A DNA stretch of 63,051 nucleotides, taken from assembly GCA_019745775.1 (NCBI GenBank), contig JAIESR010000049.1:1-63051 (forward strand). The letters run 5' to 3'. The stretch's first letter is position 1; each line of letters begins with the position of its first letter. The stretch is from Xanthobacteraceae bacterium (GTDB lineage Bacteria > Pseudomonadota > Alphaproteobacteria > Rhizobiales > Xanthobacteraceae). Position numbers and translations under genes: made by a program. Below the pieces are notes generated by a model. That model had not been told where the DNA came from. It worked only from the letters and a program-made list of their open reading frames with translations, and did no database searches. Of the stretch, positions 33,786 through 42,166 are shown in pieces.

Positions 33786-35188
33786 CAAGCATGACCCGCT
33801 TCTTGCCCGGGAGCGGGCGCGTCCCAAAGCCGACGAAACTCGGTCATGTCGCGACATCGTTCGACGGCACGACATGCACTCACGAGCTCTTCGGCACGCG
33901 CTGGCCCGAGCGGGCCCACCATCAGGTCGAGCGCCTTTGCTTCAACCTCGTCGCGCGTCATCGGATTGTCGGCGGTGCCCCGGACCGCGATCGTGCGATG
34001 CGACAGTCGGCGTCCGTCCCGCAAAACGATCTCAACGATGGCCTGACGTCGCGGGCGGGCCTCCATCAGCCCCTGGCTGGGGACCAGCTCGATATTCTTC
34101 CTGACCGTGAGCACAGCCTGATCCGTCATGCGGTCGTGGTCATGCACGGAATGGAATGTCAGCCGGCCATCGACGAGCAGCAACGCCATGAGATGCTGCA
34201 CATTGACGTCTGGCATTGGCGCATTGTCGACCGTGCGCGCCGACCGGGTCGGCAGATGAACCCGTATGGCTGCAATCTCACCCGGCGCGGGCTTCTCGCG
34301 CCCCATCAGACAGGTCAGTGCATCGAGCGCCGACTGCGCCGGCGAGCCGACCGACCATTTCTTGATATTCGTGGACAAAATCTCAAAACGTTCCCCAAGC
34401 GCGTCGGCGAGCTGGGAAGGATCGGGTTCGGGCGCATAGGCATCGAAGAAATTCCGTTCACCGGCAAATACGTCATCGATTCCCGTGAAGCCATGCGCGA
34501 CCATGGTTGCCGCCGCAACGCCGTTGCGGGCCGGCATGCCGCCGAAATCGAACGCTTTCTCGATGTGCTCGGAATCGCGCACGTTGCAGCCGATTCCCGA
34601 CGCCTGCTGGGCGCAGTAGGACAGCAAATGGCGCACCGCTACGGCGTCGAAACCAAGCAGCGCAGCGGCCGCGGCACCGGCGCCGAACACGCCGCCCACG
34701 CTGTGCGTGCTGCGCGAGGCGGCGGCAAACGCATCGGCGCCAATCGAATAGTTGGCGCGCGCTGCCATGTCGTAGCCGAGCACGACCGCGCGCAGAAATG
34801 CCTCACCGGTGGCGTGCATGCGCTCGGCGACTGCAAGCGCCGCCGGAATGACGGCACATCCGGGATGCGTGCGCGAAGGCGCGTGCGAGTCGTCGGTCTC
34901 GTCGGCATGCGCGAGCATGCCGTTGGCCAGCGCCGCATTCACTGCCGAGGTGCGAATTTGCGTGCCGACGACCGACGCTTCGGGCACGCCACCCAGCGAA
35001 GCGACATAGCCGATCGCCATCCGGCCGGGTCGCAGTTGAGAGCCGGACACCATCGCCGCGACTGTATCCAGAACATGCTGGCGCGCCTTTTCGGCGACGG
35101 CAGGCGGGAGCGGCCGCATCGTGGCCCCGGCGATATACTTACTCAGCCGGCGCGTCGGTGCGCTGATCTTATCGAGACGTGCAATCAT
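33785..35188 (-). CDS. MmgE/PrpD family protein (467 aa)
   Basis: Normal length for the family. It shows MVSGSQLRPGRMAIGYVASLGG, the substrate-site region GMLAHADETDDSHAPSRTHPG with the conserved Asp-Asp-His, and KKWSVGSPAQSALDALTCL. PrpD dehydrates 2-methylcitrate and cis-aconitate decarboxylase shares the fold, so a tricarboxylate-like substrate is plausible. It is the first gene of the operon that continues with OCD, Bug and DLH genes. Confidence 0.92.
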   Translation of the reverse strand: MIARLDKISAPTRRLSKYIAGATMRPLPPAVAEKARQHVLDTVAAMVSGSQLRPGRMAIGYVASLGGVPEASVVGTQIRTSAVNAALANGMLAHADETDDSHAPSRTHPGCAVIPAALAVAERMHATGEAFLRAVVLGYDMAARANYSIGADAFAAASRSTHSVGGVFGAGAAAAALLGFDAVAVRHLLSYCAQQASGIGCNVRDSEHIEKAFDFGGMPARNGVAAATMVAHGFTGIDDVFAGERNFFDAYAPEPDPSQLADALGERFEILSTNIKKWSVGSPAQSALDALTCLMGREKPAPGEIAAIRVHLPTRSARTVDNAPMPDVNVQHLMALLLVDGRLTFHSVHDHDRMTDQAVLTVRKNIELVPSQGLMEARPRRQAIVEIVLRDGRRLSHRTIAVRGTADNPMTRDEVEAKALDLMVGPLGPARAEELVSACRAVERCRDMTEFRRLWDAPAPGQEAGHA

Positions 35189-35725
35189 CTCAAACCATCA
35201 TATCTTATAATTGTAGCGCGTGCTGCAGCCTCACGGCGTCGCGCCGGCGCAACCCGGACCCAGAGTTTATTCGACAGAAGCAAGATGCAACGATCTCTCA
35301 AGCGACGGGGCGGATCGCTGCGGTACTTGGAGCCGCCGCGCTCCACCCCGTCGTTCAACCGTCCCGCAAGGGGCAAACCAAGGCAACTGTCGGGGTGGTC
35401 GTCTCAACTTAAGCGTGGTCCGAAGAAACAGGGCAGGTCAACTCCAAAACAGGCCAATCCTTATCAGTACAACTGACCCCACTTCTTGACATTTGTTATC
35501 AGTCCAACTGACTCCATTTGCATGTCTTGCTATCAGTCGAAGTAGGATCAGCAGTGGGATGATTGTGCACCAAGCGATTGTAAACGTCACCGCATTGATT
35601 TTTAACGTTGTTTCCCAACAGCGAGGACCACAGGGGATGGGGATTGGGGGCGGTAAGCGTTTCCGATTTTTCATCATCACGTTGCGTCACTCTGCATCTC
35701 GGCTGCTCAATCCAATGCGCCCAAG
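35189..35725. other. Non-coding border region between the catabolic block and island II
   Basis: No convincing gene. It contains the three units of border repeat B and otherwise patchy, low-complexity sequence. Short open frames here lack ribosome sites and protein-like composition. Confidence 0.5.
35461..35550 (-). repeat. Border repeat B (three tandem units, 37-bp family)
   Basis: Three copies of the core TATCAGT (cores at 35463, 35498 and 35532) recur every 34-35 bases, each followed by AACTGACYCCA-like sequence. Read on the minus strand they match repeat C closely, for example TACTGATAAGGA and TTTTGGAGT. Repeat A faces the opposite way on the far side of the catabolic block. Confidence 0.7.
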
Positions 35726-35991
35726 TCAGCGGTCTGACTGAATCTCCGCCAAAGTTTCGTGGACCGCCTGATCGCTCTGACGCTTCTTCAATCGAGTAGT
35801 GCGCTTATGCGAACGCTGGCGTTCTCCGCACATCCATTCGTCGTCATGCGCTAGTGACTTATAGGCCGCCGCTACGCTCAGATGCGCTCGCGTTCACTGC
35901 CCGGCGCTGCCTTGCGGCTGGCGCGCAGCGCATCGGCTGCCATCTTACGGAACGTCTTGGACCGGCTCGAAGGCACGCTGAGGGTCACCAT
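35726..35991 (-). pseudogene. Frameshifted small hypothetical gene
   Basis: From ATG 35991 the frame reads MVTLSVPSSRSKTFRKMAAD ... GSERERI and stops. Shifting by one base, the sequence continues AHLSVAAAYKSLAHDDEWM ... QRSHKR to 35726. The joined product looks like the small Arg-rich proteins common in rhizobia (KMAAxA helix, then AYKxLAxDEEW). The total of 266 bases fits a one-base deletion. A sequencing error is an alternative. Confidence 0.5.
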
Positions 35992-36063
35992 CTCGACGCT
36001 AAGACGGGGAAGAAGACCCCGGCGTAGGGGTACCGCCAGCATGAGCTCCTGACGAAATAAACT

Positions 36064-36264
36064 CTAGGGCTTTTGCGCCAGCTGGTCTCGGATTTCTGCG
36101 TCAAGCTGATCGAGAAGACGCTTCAGTTCGATTGTCTGTGCCGCAATTTCTGACAATGTGGCTTTCGAAGCTTCACTAACCCATATCTTTTGGGCAAGCA
36201 GCCGTTTCAATTGCTCTTGTTGTCCCCGAAGAGCGTCCGTTACGTTGACTCTTGTTTCTGCCAT
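36064..36264 (-). CDS. Small coiled-coil protein (66 aa)
   Basis: The whole 66 residues form a probable amphipathic helix or coiled coil with Leu/Ile heptads (LKRLLAQ, IELKRLLDQLDAEI). No signal or membrane part. It is separated from neighbours by about 90 bases. Function unknown. Confidence 0.55.
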   Translation of the reverse strand: MAETRVNVTDALRGQQEQLKRLLAQKIWVSEASKATLSEIAAQTIELKRLLDQLDAEIRDQLAQKP

Positions 36265-36357
36265 TTTCGGGGCCGGCCCGCTGTACTTTGCGTGTCAAAA
36301 AATAATGCTCCTCAGATGTAGGCACGGCATGCTCGAAGTTCCAGTATCAGTCGACAA

Positions 36358-37254
36358 TTAATGACGACTCTGCAGGATATGTCGTTGCGATCGCACGGTT
36401 TCAAGAGATACCGTTACTCCCACGGTCATCCCGATAGAGCTGCCGGGATCGCCGATAAAACTGCCGGCAACAGGGGTTGCTTGGTTGATGTCCCGTGTGA
36501 CGGCGACGCGAATCAGGTTGCCGCAGTCAATTGTGCCATTCGTCGGGTCGTACGCGATCCAACCGGACCCGGGAACATAAACGTCGGCCCAGGCATGGGT
36601 TGTCCCGACCTCCGGTGTGGTCGCCGAGGGATTGTACAAGTAGCCGGACACGGCGCGCGCCCCAAAGCCCAGACAACGGGCGGCTTCGATGAACAGCATC
36701 GCCATGTCGCGGCATGAACCCCAGCCACGATCGAGTGTCTCAAGCGGAGTTTGTGTACCCTCGGCCTCGCGGCTTTGATACGAAACCCGCCGAGCGACCC
36801 CGATGTTCAAATCGGCTAAGAGCGCTAAGGTATCGGTCGGATTGCTGCGCACAAATCCTCCGGCCCATGAGCCCAGCCGATCGGCGGGATCGAGGTATTG
36901 GCGTTCGAGCAACCGCCCCAAGTCGATACGATCGTCCGCGGTATAGACGAATGGATAGCTCACAGCGTCCGGCGTGACTTCAAATGGCGGTCGCTCAACC
37001 GCAAAGGTTTCCAGCCGAAGGTGACTTTCGATGCGTAGTTCGGCTGTTGGTTCAGTAAACGTCGCAAAGGCTACCGAGTTGCCGAATACATCATGAACCC
37101 AACGTATCGATGCATGGGGGGAAAGACTTAGGTTGGTTTCAATCAGCCGCAGATCGTGACTGTCTCGCGGGCGAAGCATCAGTCGGTGATCGCCGAGCCG
37201 TACTGGGTGGCGGTAGTGATAAATCGTGATGTGACGTACATCGAGAATGGTCAT
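36358..37254 (-). CDS. Transglutaminase-like family protein (298 aa)
   Basis: An N-terminal transglutaminase-associated beta domain (about 1-90, IYHYRHPVRLGDHRLMLRPR) is followed by the core with triad Cys181 (GWGSCRDMA), His220 (TTHAWADVY) and Asp236 (YDPTNG). Bacterial members are usually peptidases or amidases acting on peptide or isopeptide bonds. No partner ATP-grasp or alpha-E genes are adjacent, which would be the common context. It is cytosolic by sequence. Confidence 0.93.
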   Translation of the reverse strand: MTILDVRHITIYHYRHPVRLGDHRLMLRPRDSHDLRLIETNLSLSPHASIRWVHDVFGNSVAFATFTEPTAELRIESHLRLETFAVERPPFEVTPDAVSYPFVYTADDRIDLGRLLERQYLDPADRLGSWAGGFVRSNPTDTLALLADLNIGVARRVSYQSREAEGTQTPLETLDRGWGSCRDMAMLFIEAARCLGFGARAVSGYLYNPSATTPEVGTTHAWADVYVPGSGWIAYDPTNGTIDCGNLIRVAVTRDINQATPVAGSFIGDPGSSIGMTVGVTVSLETVRSQRHILQSRH

Positions 37255-37481
37255 GAATTCAGTCTTACACTTGAACGGAGCAGTGTTCGATCTTGAGCGG
37301 GAGCTCTCGGCCGCTCGCCGTTCTTGGGTGGCTGCACTGGATTGTCAGTCATGATTCCTGACCTGGTGAACGAGCGTCGCATGGCATCTGACGTCGGCGA
37401 TCAGTGTCTTAAGATCACTAGCAAAAGAATAGGGCTTCGTTTCCATTGGCCTCTACCAGGTGAGGTCGCGGCCGGCAGTTC

Positions 37482-37664
37482 CTATCCATAATATTCTGCC
37501 GACCCGTATTCCAAGCCTCTCTCGTTTGTATGTCGGGATATGCCTTTAGGATCCTCGAAAACGATCGGATTTTGATAGCTTCGATCGAGTGGGATTTTAG
37601 GCGCACCTTTCTCGCGATATGGCTTGTGGTCGTCGGCCGAACTTAGGTTATTCGACGCACTCAT
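37482..37664 (-). CDS. Small hypothetical protein (60 aa)
   Basis: The start overlaps the stop of the 100-residue gene upstream (ATGA), which is the main support. The product is polar, with Tyr/Pro-rich stretches and no domain. It probably forms a small operon with the neighbour. Confidence 0.45.
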   Translation of the reverse strand: MSASNNLSSADDHKPYREKGAPKIPLDRSYQNPIVFEDPKGISRHTNERGLEYGSAEYYG

Positions 37665-37963
37665 CTCCCCGTATCGCGGGAGAGCCTGCTAAAATCGTCC
37701 AGAACGGCTTTGATCAACGTCTGCCGACGCGGGTCCTGCCCGCTCGGACTAGCCCCGAGCACAGATAGTAAATAGCGAGCCTTGTCCGCCGCTTCTTCCC
37801 AAGTCGTTGCAGGAGCCGCAATCAACTGAGCTTCTAAACGGTCTTGCGTCTCTCGCAGCGCCTGTTCGTTCGCAACTACCTCTGTTAGCAGCCGCCGAAC
37901 GTCAGTCGCCTTCTGTGCGGCCATGCCGCGATGCTGGTCGAGAATGACGGGTCTGTCTGTCAT
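37661..37963 (-). CDS. Hypothetical protein (100 aa)
   Basis: A helical soluble protein (VRRLLTEVVANEQALRETQD, then EEAADKARYLLSVLG, then LIKAVLDDFSRL). Such short helical proteins are common in rhizobial islands. Its start overlaps a frame that runs from upstream (open to about 38140 without an ATG), whose end ELQAALDRDATR is in ATGA overlap. A third small gene may therefore precede it. Confidence 0.55.
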   Translation of the reverse strand: MTDRPVILDQHRGMAAQKATDVRRLLTEVVANEQALRETQDRLEAQLIAAPATTWEEAADKARYLLSVLGASPSGQDPRRQTLIKAVLDDFSRLSRDTGR

Positions 37964-38230
37964 CGTGTGGCATCCCGATCCAATGCGGCCTGAAGCTCGA
38001 GCGGGTCAATCATCATCTCAACTGAGGTTATCACGTGCGGTGGCCCTGGCACAAAGATCGTTGTAGGCACGCGGCCCCGGAAACGAAATTCTCCGATCAG
38101 CTCGTCATCGCGCGACCCGATAACCTCCTGCGGGAAGTACCCTATCGATACCTATCAGCCCGGAAGGGTTAGTTGAACGCCGCGGTCTCGCTGAGCGAAC
38201 GTCAGTTTATAGGATTCGACTCTGCTGCAC

Positions 38231-38434
38231 TTAGTCGCCGCATGCTTCTGCGAATTCTCTTGATAGGGCCAAAATCTGATTCTTGGCCGCTTGTTCTCTA
38301 TCATCGTACGAGCGCTTGTCTGGCGGCCCCTCGATTCCTACGGTTACACGACCCGATAGCTCTCCACGGCTCGAAACGAACGTAAACCTGTAGGATCCGG
38401 GGCCATCCTCGATGAGCGCGACCTTTTCAGCCAT
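38231..38434 (-). CDS. Small hypothetical protein (67 aa)
   Basis: AAAGG lies seven bases before ATG 38434. The first half is beta-rich (VALIEDGPGSYRFTFVSSRG) and the second helical (EQAAKNQILALSREFAEAC). No family is recognised. Confidence 0.55.
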   Translation of the reverse strand: MAEKVALIEDGPGSYRFTFVSSRGELSGRVTVGIEGPPDKRSYDDREQAAKNQILALSREFAEACGD

Positions 38435-38612
38435 TTTGAAGCCTTTACCTCGTTCTACCACCACCTCGTTCTACCACCGCAATCATTCATCGAAGGACTT
38501 GAACGTAATCTGCTTGGTCCTTGGTAGCACCTACTCCCGCGTCGCAGCCGTTTGCTCGGCTCCAAAGCGACCACTGGCTACCCCTGAGGCTGCCCGGGGC
38601 GGGCATAGCGCG

Positions 38613-38840
38613 CTAGCCCCGTCGTAAAGTAGCCTTCTTTGCCCGCTTGGGGGCGGGCGCACTGGCGCGAGCAGATGCTTCTCTAACTAAGCGCTCCGCG
38701 CGCAACTTCGCAGTCTGTTGGCGCGTAGCTTCTGCTTGCTCGTGGTAAGCATTCCACGCTTCCGCACCTTCTCGCGCTTGCGTTTCCTTGCGAAAAAGCA
38801 AGTTGGCCTTACGAACAGCAGCGCTCTCGTCGGTATTCAT
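38613..38840 (-). CDS. Small basic helical protein (75 aa)
   Basis: AGGAGCC precedes ATG 38840. An N-terminal amphipathic helix (VRKANLLFRKETQAREGAEAW) leads to a Lys/Arg/Pro/Ala-rich tail (PAPKRAKKATLRRG) suited to binding nucleic acid. It lies just after the csp terminator. Function unknown. Confidence 0.6.
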   Translation of the reverse strand: MNTDESAAVRKANLLFRKETQAREGAEAWNAYHEQAEATRQQTAKLRAERLVREASARASAPAPKRAKKATLRRG

Positions 38841-38857
38841 TGATGGCTCCTAGCAGA

Positions 38858-38894
38858 ACAAAAAACCCCGCTCCTAGCGAACCAGGGCGGGGCT
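38858..38894 (-). terminator. Rho-independent terminator of cspA copy 3
   Basis: Minus strand: CCCCGC...GCGGGG stem around an AT-containing loop, followed by six T. It lies about 50 bases after the csp stop. Confidence 0.8.
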
Positions 38895-38943
38895 AGATTC
38901 GCACTTTGCCAGTACATCCGTGGTCAAAGCGCTCAGTCAGTCC

Positions 38944-39153
38944 TTACGCCGCGGCGAGATTTGCCGCTGCCGACTTGCCGGTCTTGCGATCGGCCACAAC
39001 ATCGTACGACAGCTTCTGGCCCTCGTTCAGCTGATACATGCCCGCGCGCTCGACCGCGCTGATATGAACGAAAACATCCTTGCTTCCGTCATCCGGCTGA
39101 ATGAAACCAAAACCTTTTTGGCTGTTGAACCACTTCACAGTTCCTTGATTCAT
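38944..39153 (-). CDS. cspA: Cold-shock protein, CspA family (copy 3)
   Basis: A 69-residue cold-shock domain with KGFGFI and VFVHISA, starting [10 protein letters not shown]. An ATG six codons upstream is possible, but family members begin here and GAAAGAAGAC is well placed. Unlike copies 1 and 2, its leader is not conserved, although length and promoter position are similar. It sits inside island II, so it may have arrived separately. Confidence 0.95.
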   Translation of the reverse strand: MNQGTVKWFNSQKGFGFIQPDDGSKDVFVHISAVERAGMYQLNEGQKLSYDVVADRKTGKSAAANLAAA

Positions 39154-39287
39154 CGTGTCTTCTTTCGACATGAGTAATGATGGCCGCGCGCTACCGCTGC
39201 CGGTTCGTTCGAGATTTTGGAGAGGTCGTCAGTCAGGCGCGCTGTTCGCGGCGAGGCCAAGTCGTTCAGGCCGAAACTCGATGACCT

Positions 39288-39315
39288 TATATAAGCTTTT
39301 CGGCGCAAAATACAA
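39288..39315 (-). promoter_or_regulatory. Putative promoter of cspA copy 3
   Basis: Minus strand: TTGTAT (39310-39315), 16 bases, TATATA (39288-39293). The predicted leader is about 130 bases, like the other two csp genes. Confidence 0.45.
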
Positions 39316-39812
39316 GACGCTCTCGTCTGCAGCGTAATGCTCAATGTCCGGTCGGTGTGCGGTTTGAGAACGCGTCGCCGTGAACACGAGCGGGGCGCAA
39401 CTGGTCACTTAGCCACCGGCGCCTATCTCGGAGCCCGGAGGAGACACGACGAACACACCGCGGCTCTCACGCGGGCGTAGCGCGCTCGGTAGCGATATTT
39501 CGTTGTGTGTTGAATGTAGAGAACGGTCATAGCAAGGCCCTAGGCCCACAAAAACGGGCCGAGCCTCGCGCCGTAACGCAAGCGCTAGCGGCAATTGCCG
39601 AAAAGCTATGTCGATTAAGGCAGCTTCAGGGGAGGCGAGTAGGCTTTCGAGTGGGCCAATTGTGCACCAGGATGATCGAAATGATGTTCGGAGGAGGCTA
39701 TCAGCCGAGGAATAGCAGGCCCCTTCTATTCCGTAGCACGCGACGCGAACTTGTAAGAAAACACACAAAATCTATTCAGTTGATGTTCGTCCCTTTGCGA
39801 CGAATCCTTGCG
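39316..39812. other. Intergenic stretch without supported genes
   Basis: Open frames on both strands (39409-39768 minus, 39507-39833 plus) overlap each other, lack ribosome sites and give Arg/Ser-rich translations without protein-like patterning. I see no RNA gene. Confidence 0.45.
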
Positions 39813-40616
39813 CTAGCGTGGTCGACTAAATGAGTATGACCAAGTGCCACGATCCGTCATGATCGTAATCCGTGCAACCGTGCAGGCAGGGACGTAGACC
39901 AGCCGATCTCCGACCCGAAGGTCTCGTGGGAATCGATGGAAGTTGGTCCTGCATTCAGGCCGGTCGTTTACATGGACGTCCCTAATCTGGACTGGGTGCT
40001 CACCGAAATTTTGTATTGTTACTGCCTCGGCCGGAATCCCAGGTTCTGACAGTAACCGAACTTCCAAGCCCAGCGAGTCTTCCCGTCCGCTAAACGCGAC
40101 GATTGCACCTACAATCAGAAGAACGAAAACAGCCGCAGCTCCATACCACTGAGTAGTTGAAAGTGTTTGACCTGCAGATCGAGCGCGATCAATTGCGCCC
40201 GAATTGCCTAGAGCAGTCAAATCCTGCGCTCCAACGTTGTTTCGCATCATTGGTGCTGACGCGGCCTCGGCTTCGAGAGGGTTCGTCCGATGCACGGACT
40301 CCGCGTTCGACTGACCCGCTCCTTCGTTCGGAATGGCTTGAGAAGCCAAGACAGGCGGTACCTTCGGCAGAGATCCTGGCCGACGCCGCAATCGTCGCAA
40401 GTAGATAACGCTCAACAAGGCGCCACCCCAATAAACTATGAGGCCTACCATCGATACGAAATCCGGATCCTTTACGTTGAAGATGGCAAGAACGATTGCT
40501 GCAAGTACAAGGAATACAAACGGTACAAAAAAAGCGGCAGCGATACAGAGAATGACGAAACCGTAGGTTGGCAATCGTCCAACCCAAGACTTGTTGATGT
40601 GCTCAGTCGTCTCCAT
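39813..40616 (-). CDS. Hypothetical membrane protein (267 aa)
   Basis: Two membrane segments at about 16-45 and 52-72, a polar loop of about 80 residues, a third segment at about 157-172 and a C-terminal beta-rich soluble domain (about 180-267) with two Cys (RPECRTNF, VPACTVAR). The topology suggests the C-terminal domain faces the periplasm. No family is recognised; it is AT-richer than the chromosome. Confidence 0.6.
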   Translation of the reverse strand: METTEHINKSWVGRLPTYGFVILCIAAAFFVPFVFLVLAAIVLAIFNVKDPDFVSMVGLIVYWGGALLSVIYLRRLRRRPGSLPKVPPVLASQAIPNEGAGQSNAESVHRTNPLEAEAASAPMMRNNVGAQDLTALGNSGAIDRARSAGQTLSTTQWYGAAAVFVLLIVGAIVAFSGREDSLGLEVRLLSEPGIPAEAVTIQNFGEHPVQIRDVHVNDRPECRTNFHRFPRDLRVGDRLVYVPACTVARITIMTDRGTWSYSFSRPR

Positions 40617-40707
40617 GAGAAATCCCCTTGTGCATAGAATGGCACCCCGATCACTTTGTTAAGTATATCGAGGTGCATATCTTGAGCAACGCGGTTTCCC
40701 TGCCCGG

Positions 40708-40938
40708 ATGGACATCCGGGAGGTCTTCGCAGCCAATCTTCGCCGTGCGAGGCACGCGCGGGGGCTGTCGCAGGATGATCTCGCGTACGAAGCTAAAGTC
40801 AGCCGTAGCTACCTCAGCCAAATAGAGAAGGGTGTCTTCTACGCGAGCCTGAAAATCGTGGCGCGATTGGCGAAAGCTTTGCAGGTCGAGCCGGCGGATC
40901 TGTTAAAGGCGCCGGCACGACGAGGGAAAAAGGCCTAG
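40708..40938 (+). CDS. XRE-family transcriptional regulator (76 aa)
   Basis: Nearly the whole protein is a Cro/C1-type helix-turn-helix: FAANLRRARHARGLSQDDLA, then KVSRSYLSQIEKG, then LKIVARLAKALQVEPADLL. It is a minimal repressor-like protein of the kind found in islands. The next gene converges on it with a four-base overlap. Its targets are unknown. Confidence 0.92.
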   Translation: MDIREVFAANLRRARHARGLSQDDLAYEAKVSRSYLSQIEKGVFYASLKIVARLAKALQVEPADLLKAPARRGKKA

Positions 40939-41264
40939 TACTCCTCTGCAAGCATGATCGTTATGACACGTTCTGTGACAGCGGGATCGCTTGGATCAGG
41001 CGAGTGCATGGAAAGCGCTTTGTCGAAATAATCGATCTTGAAGAAGATCGTGTGTCCGTCTGCTTCAAACGAGCCAAAATCGTGCTCCTCATGCGGATCG
41101 TTCGCATGACAAAAGTCATCAAAGATCGCGATGGTCTGCACGATACGCTCGACGGCTTCCTGACCAAGCGCGGCCACACCTGGCGTGATGACCGCATTGC
41201 CGCCGAGAAGATGTTGACGTAGCTCGTCGTTGAGAGCGCGAATTCGTGGAACGTCGTGATTCAT
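40935..41264 (-). CDS. DUF3768 family protein (109 aa)
   Basis: It carries the family pattern RALNDELRQHLLGGNAVITPGV, DPHEEHDFGSFE and FFKIDYFDKALSMHSPDP. This small family is found mainly in Rhizobiales, often on integrative elements. GGAG lies eight bases before ATG 41264, so this start is taken over 41276. Function unknown. Confidence 0.85.
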   Translation of the reverse strand: MNHDVPRIRALNDELRQHLLGGNAVITPGVAALGQEAVERIVQTIAIFDDFCHANDPHEEHDFGSFEADGHTIFFKIDYFDKALSMHSPDPSDPAVTERVITIMLAEEY

Positions 41265-41412
41265 GGCATGCTCCATTGTTGTGGTTTGTGGCGCACAGGC
41301 GCAGGTTTGCCGTGCCCGCAAGCGATTGCGGAGCCGGGCAGTGCGCCTGTGCTGGTTGAGTGCTTGAGGAAAGGTCTCTTAGCCGACTGTGCGGCTAGAG
41401 GCGTGTGCTAGA

Positions 41413-41964
41413 CTATTTCGCGGTCGGGCAGATCAACGCCACAGCCGAGAGATGGCGAATAAGCGGTGGATAGTTCGGAAAATCGCGATAGCGCAGTGTC
41501 ACTAGATCATTCTTTCTGTCGACGACCACCGCTTCCCACCACCCGCATTCCAACGTTTCGTGTGCCAAGACCAGGTGCCCTGGTGCGAGCTCGTCGACAT
41601 TGGTTGGCAGCCCTTTTGAAGATTTCAGATCGTTCGGCGCCTGCTGATTACCGACGGTGACGCCGACCAACTCGCAATAGAGATCGCCACGGACAAACGG
41701 TACCAAGCCTTCGCCGTTAGCGTGAAGCCGGCCGATTGGCAGCTTCCTGGCGATCTCATCGAGCTCGAGGTTGGCGACAGGAACCAACCGCAAGTGCAGT
41801 GCTTCTGCAGCCTTTGCCAGCAGCGCCTGATCGGCATCGACAAAACGCGCGGCGCGTGGTTTGCCGAACTCGTCGGCGCCAAACAACACGACTGTTTTCG
41901 GTGACGTTTTCGCCGTTGACTTGGGCTTCGCTGAAGCCGGGCCTTTGGACTTTGACTTTGTCAT
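41413..41964 (-). CDS. Hypothetical island protein (183 aa)
   Basis: A Lys-rich N-terminus (about 1-25) is followed by a compact soluble domain with a Trp-containing strand (ECGWWEAVVVDRKNDLVTLR) and YRDFPNYPPLIRH. AGGAGG is at the correct distance from ATG 41964. A strong hairpin lies in its leader. No family is named with confidence. Confidence 0.65.
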   Translation of the reverse strand: MTKSKSKGPASAKPKSTAKTSPKTVVLFGADEFGKPRAARFVDADQALLAKAAEALHLRLVPVANLELDEIARKLPIGRLHANGEGLVPFVRGDLYCELVGVTVGNQQAPNDLKSSKGLPTNVDELAPGHLVLAHETLECGWWEAVVVDRKNDLVTLRYRDFPNYPPLIRHLSAVALICPTAK

Positions 41965-41981
41965 TGTCGACCTCCTGAAAT

Positions 41982-42008
41982 GCAGAGGGGCCCCGAAAGG
42001 GGCCCCTG
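41982..42008 (-). promoter_or_regulatory. Strong leader hairpin upstream of the gene at 41964
   Basis: A perfect GC-rich stem of 9-10 bp (AGGGGCCCC paired to GGGGCCCCT) with a four-base loop ends about 8 bases before AGGAGG. It could be a terminator of upstream transcription or a structure that shields the ribosome site. Confidence 0.5.
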
Positions 42009-42166
42009 CGCGGTTGGATCTATACTTCGGTTCTGTAGGTCAATGGCAAGTCCTGGGATAGAATTCGCCCCTGACGAGAGCGCGATTCAAGCTCTCAAGC
42101 TCATTATACTACAATATATAAAGCATTCAAACTCGTCGTATTATGACTATATTCACAAAGAGACGG

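Noticed and set aside
35461-35550. CRISPR-like array in border repeat B
   Set aside because: Only three imperfect units, with no constant repeats separated by unique spacers and no cas genes. It belongs to the dispersed 37-bp family.
37960-38140. A third gene upstream of 37963
   Set aside because: The frame is open and ends in an ATGA overlap but has no credible start codon, so it is mentioned only in the neighbour's entry.
39409-39833. Genes on either strand in 39316-39812
   Set aside because: The overlapping frames have no ribosome sites and no protein-like composition.
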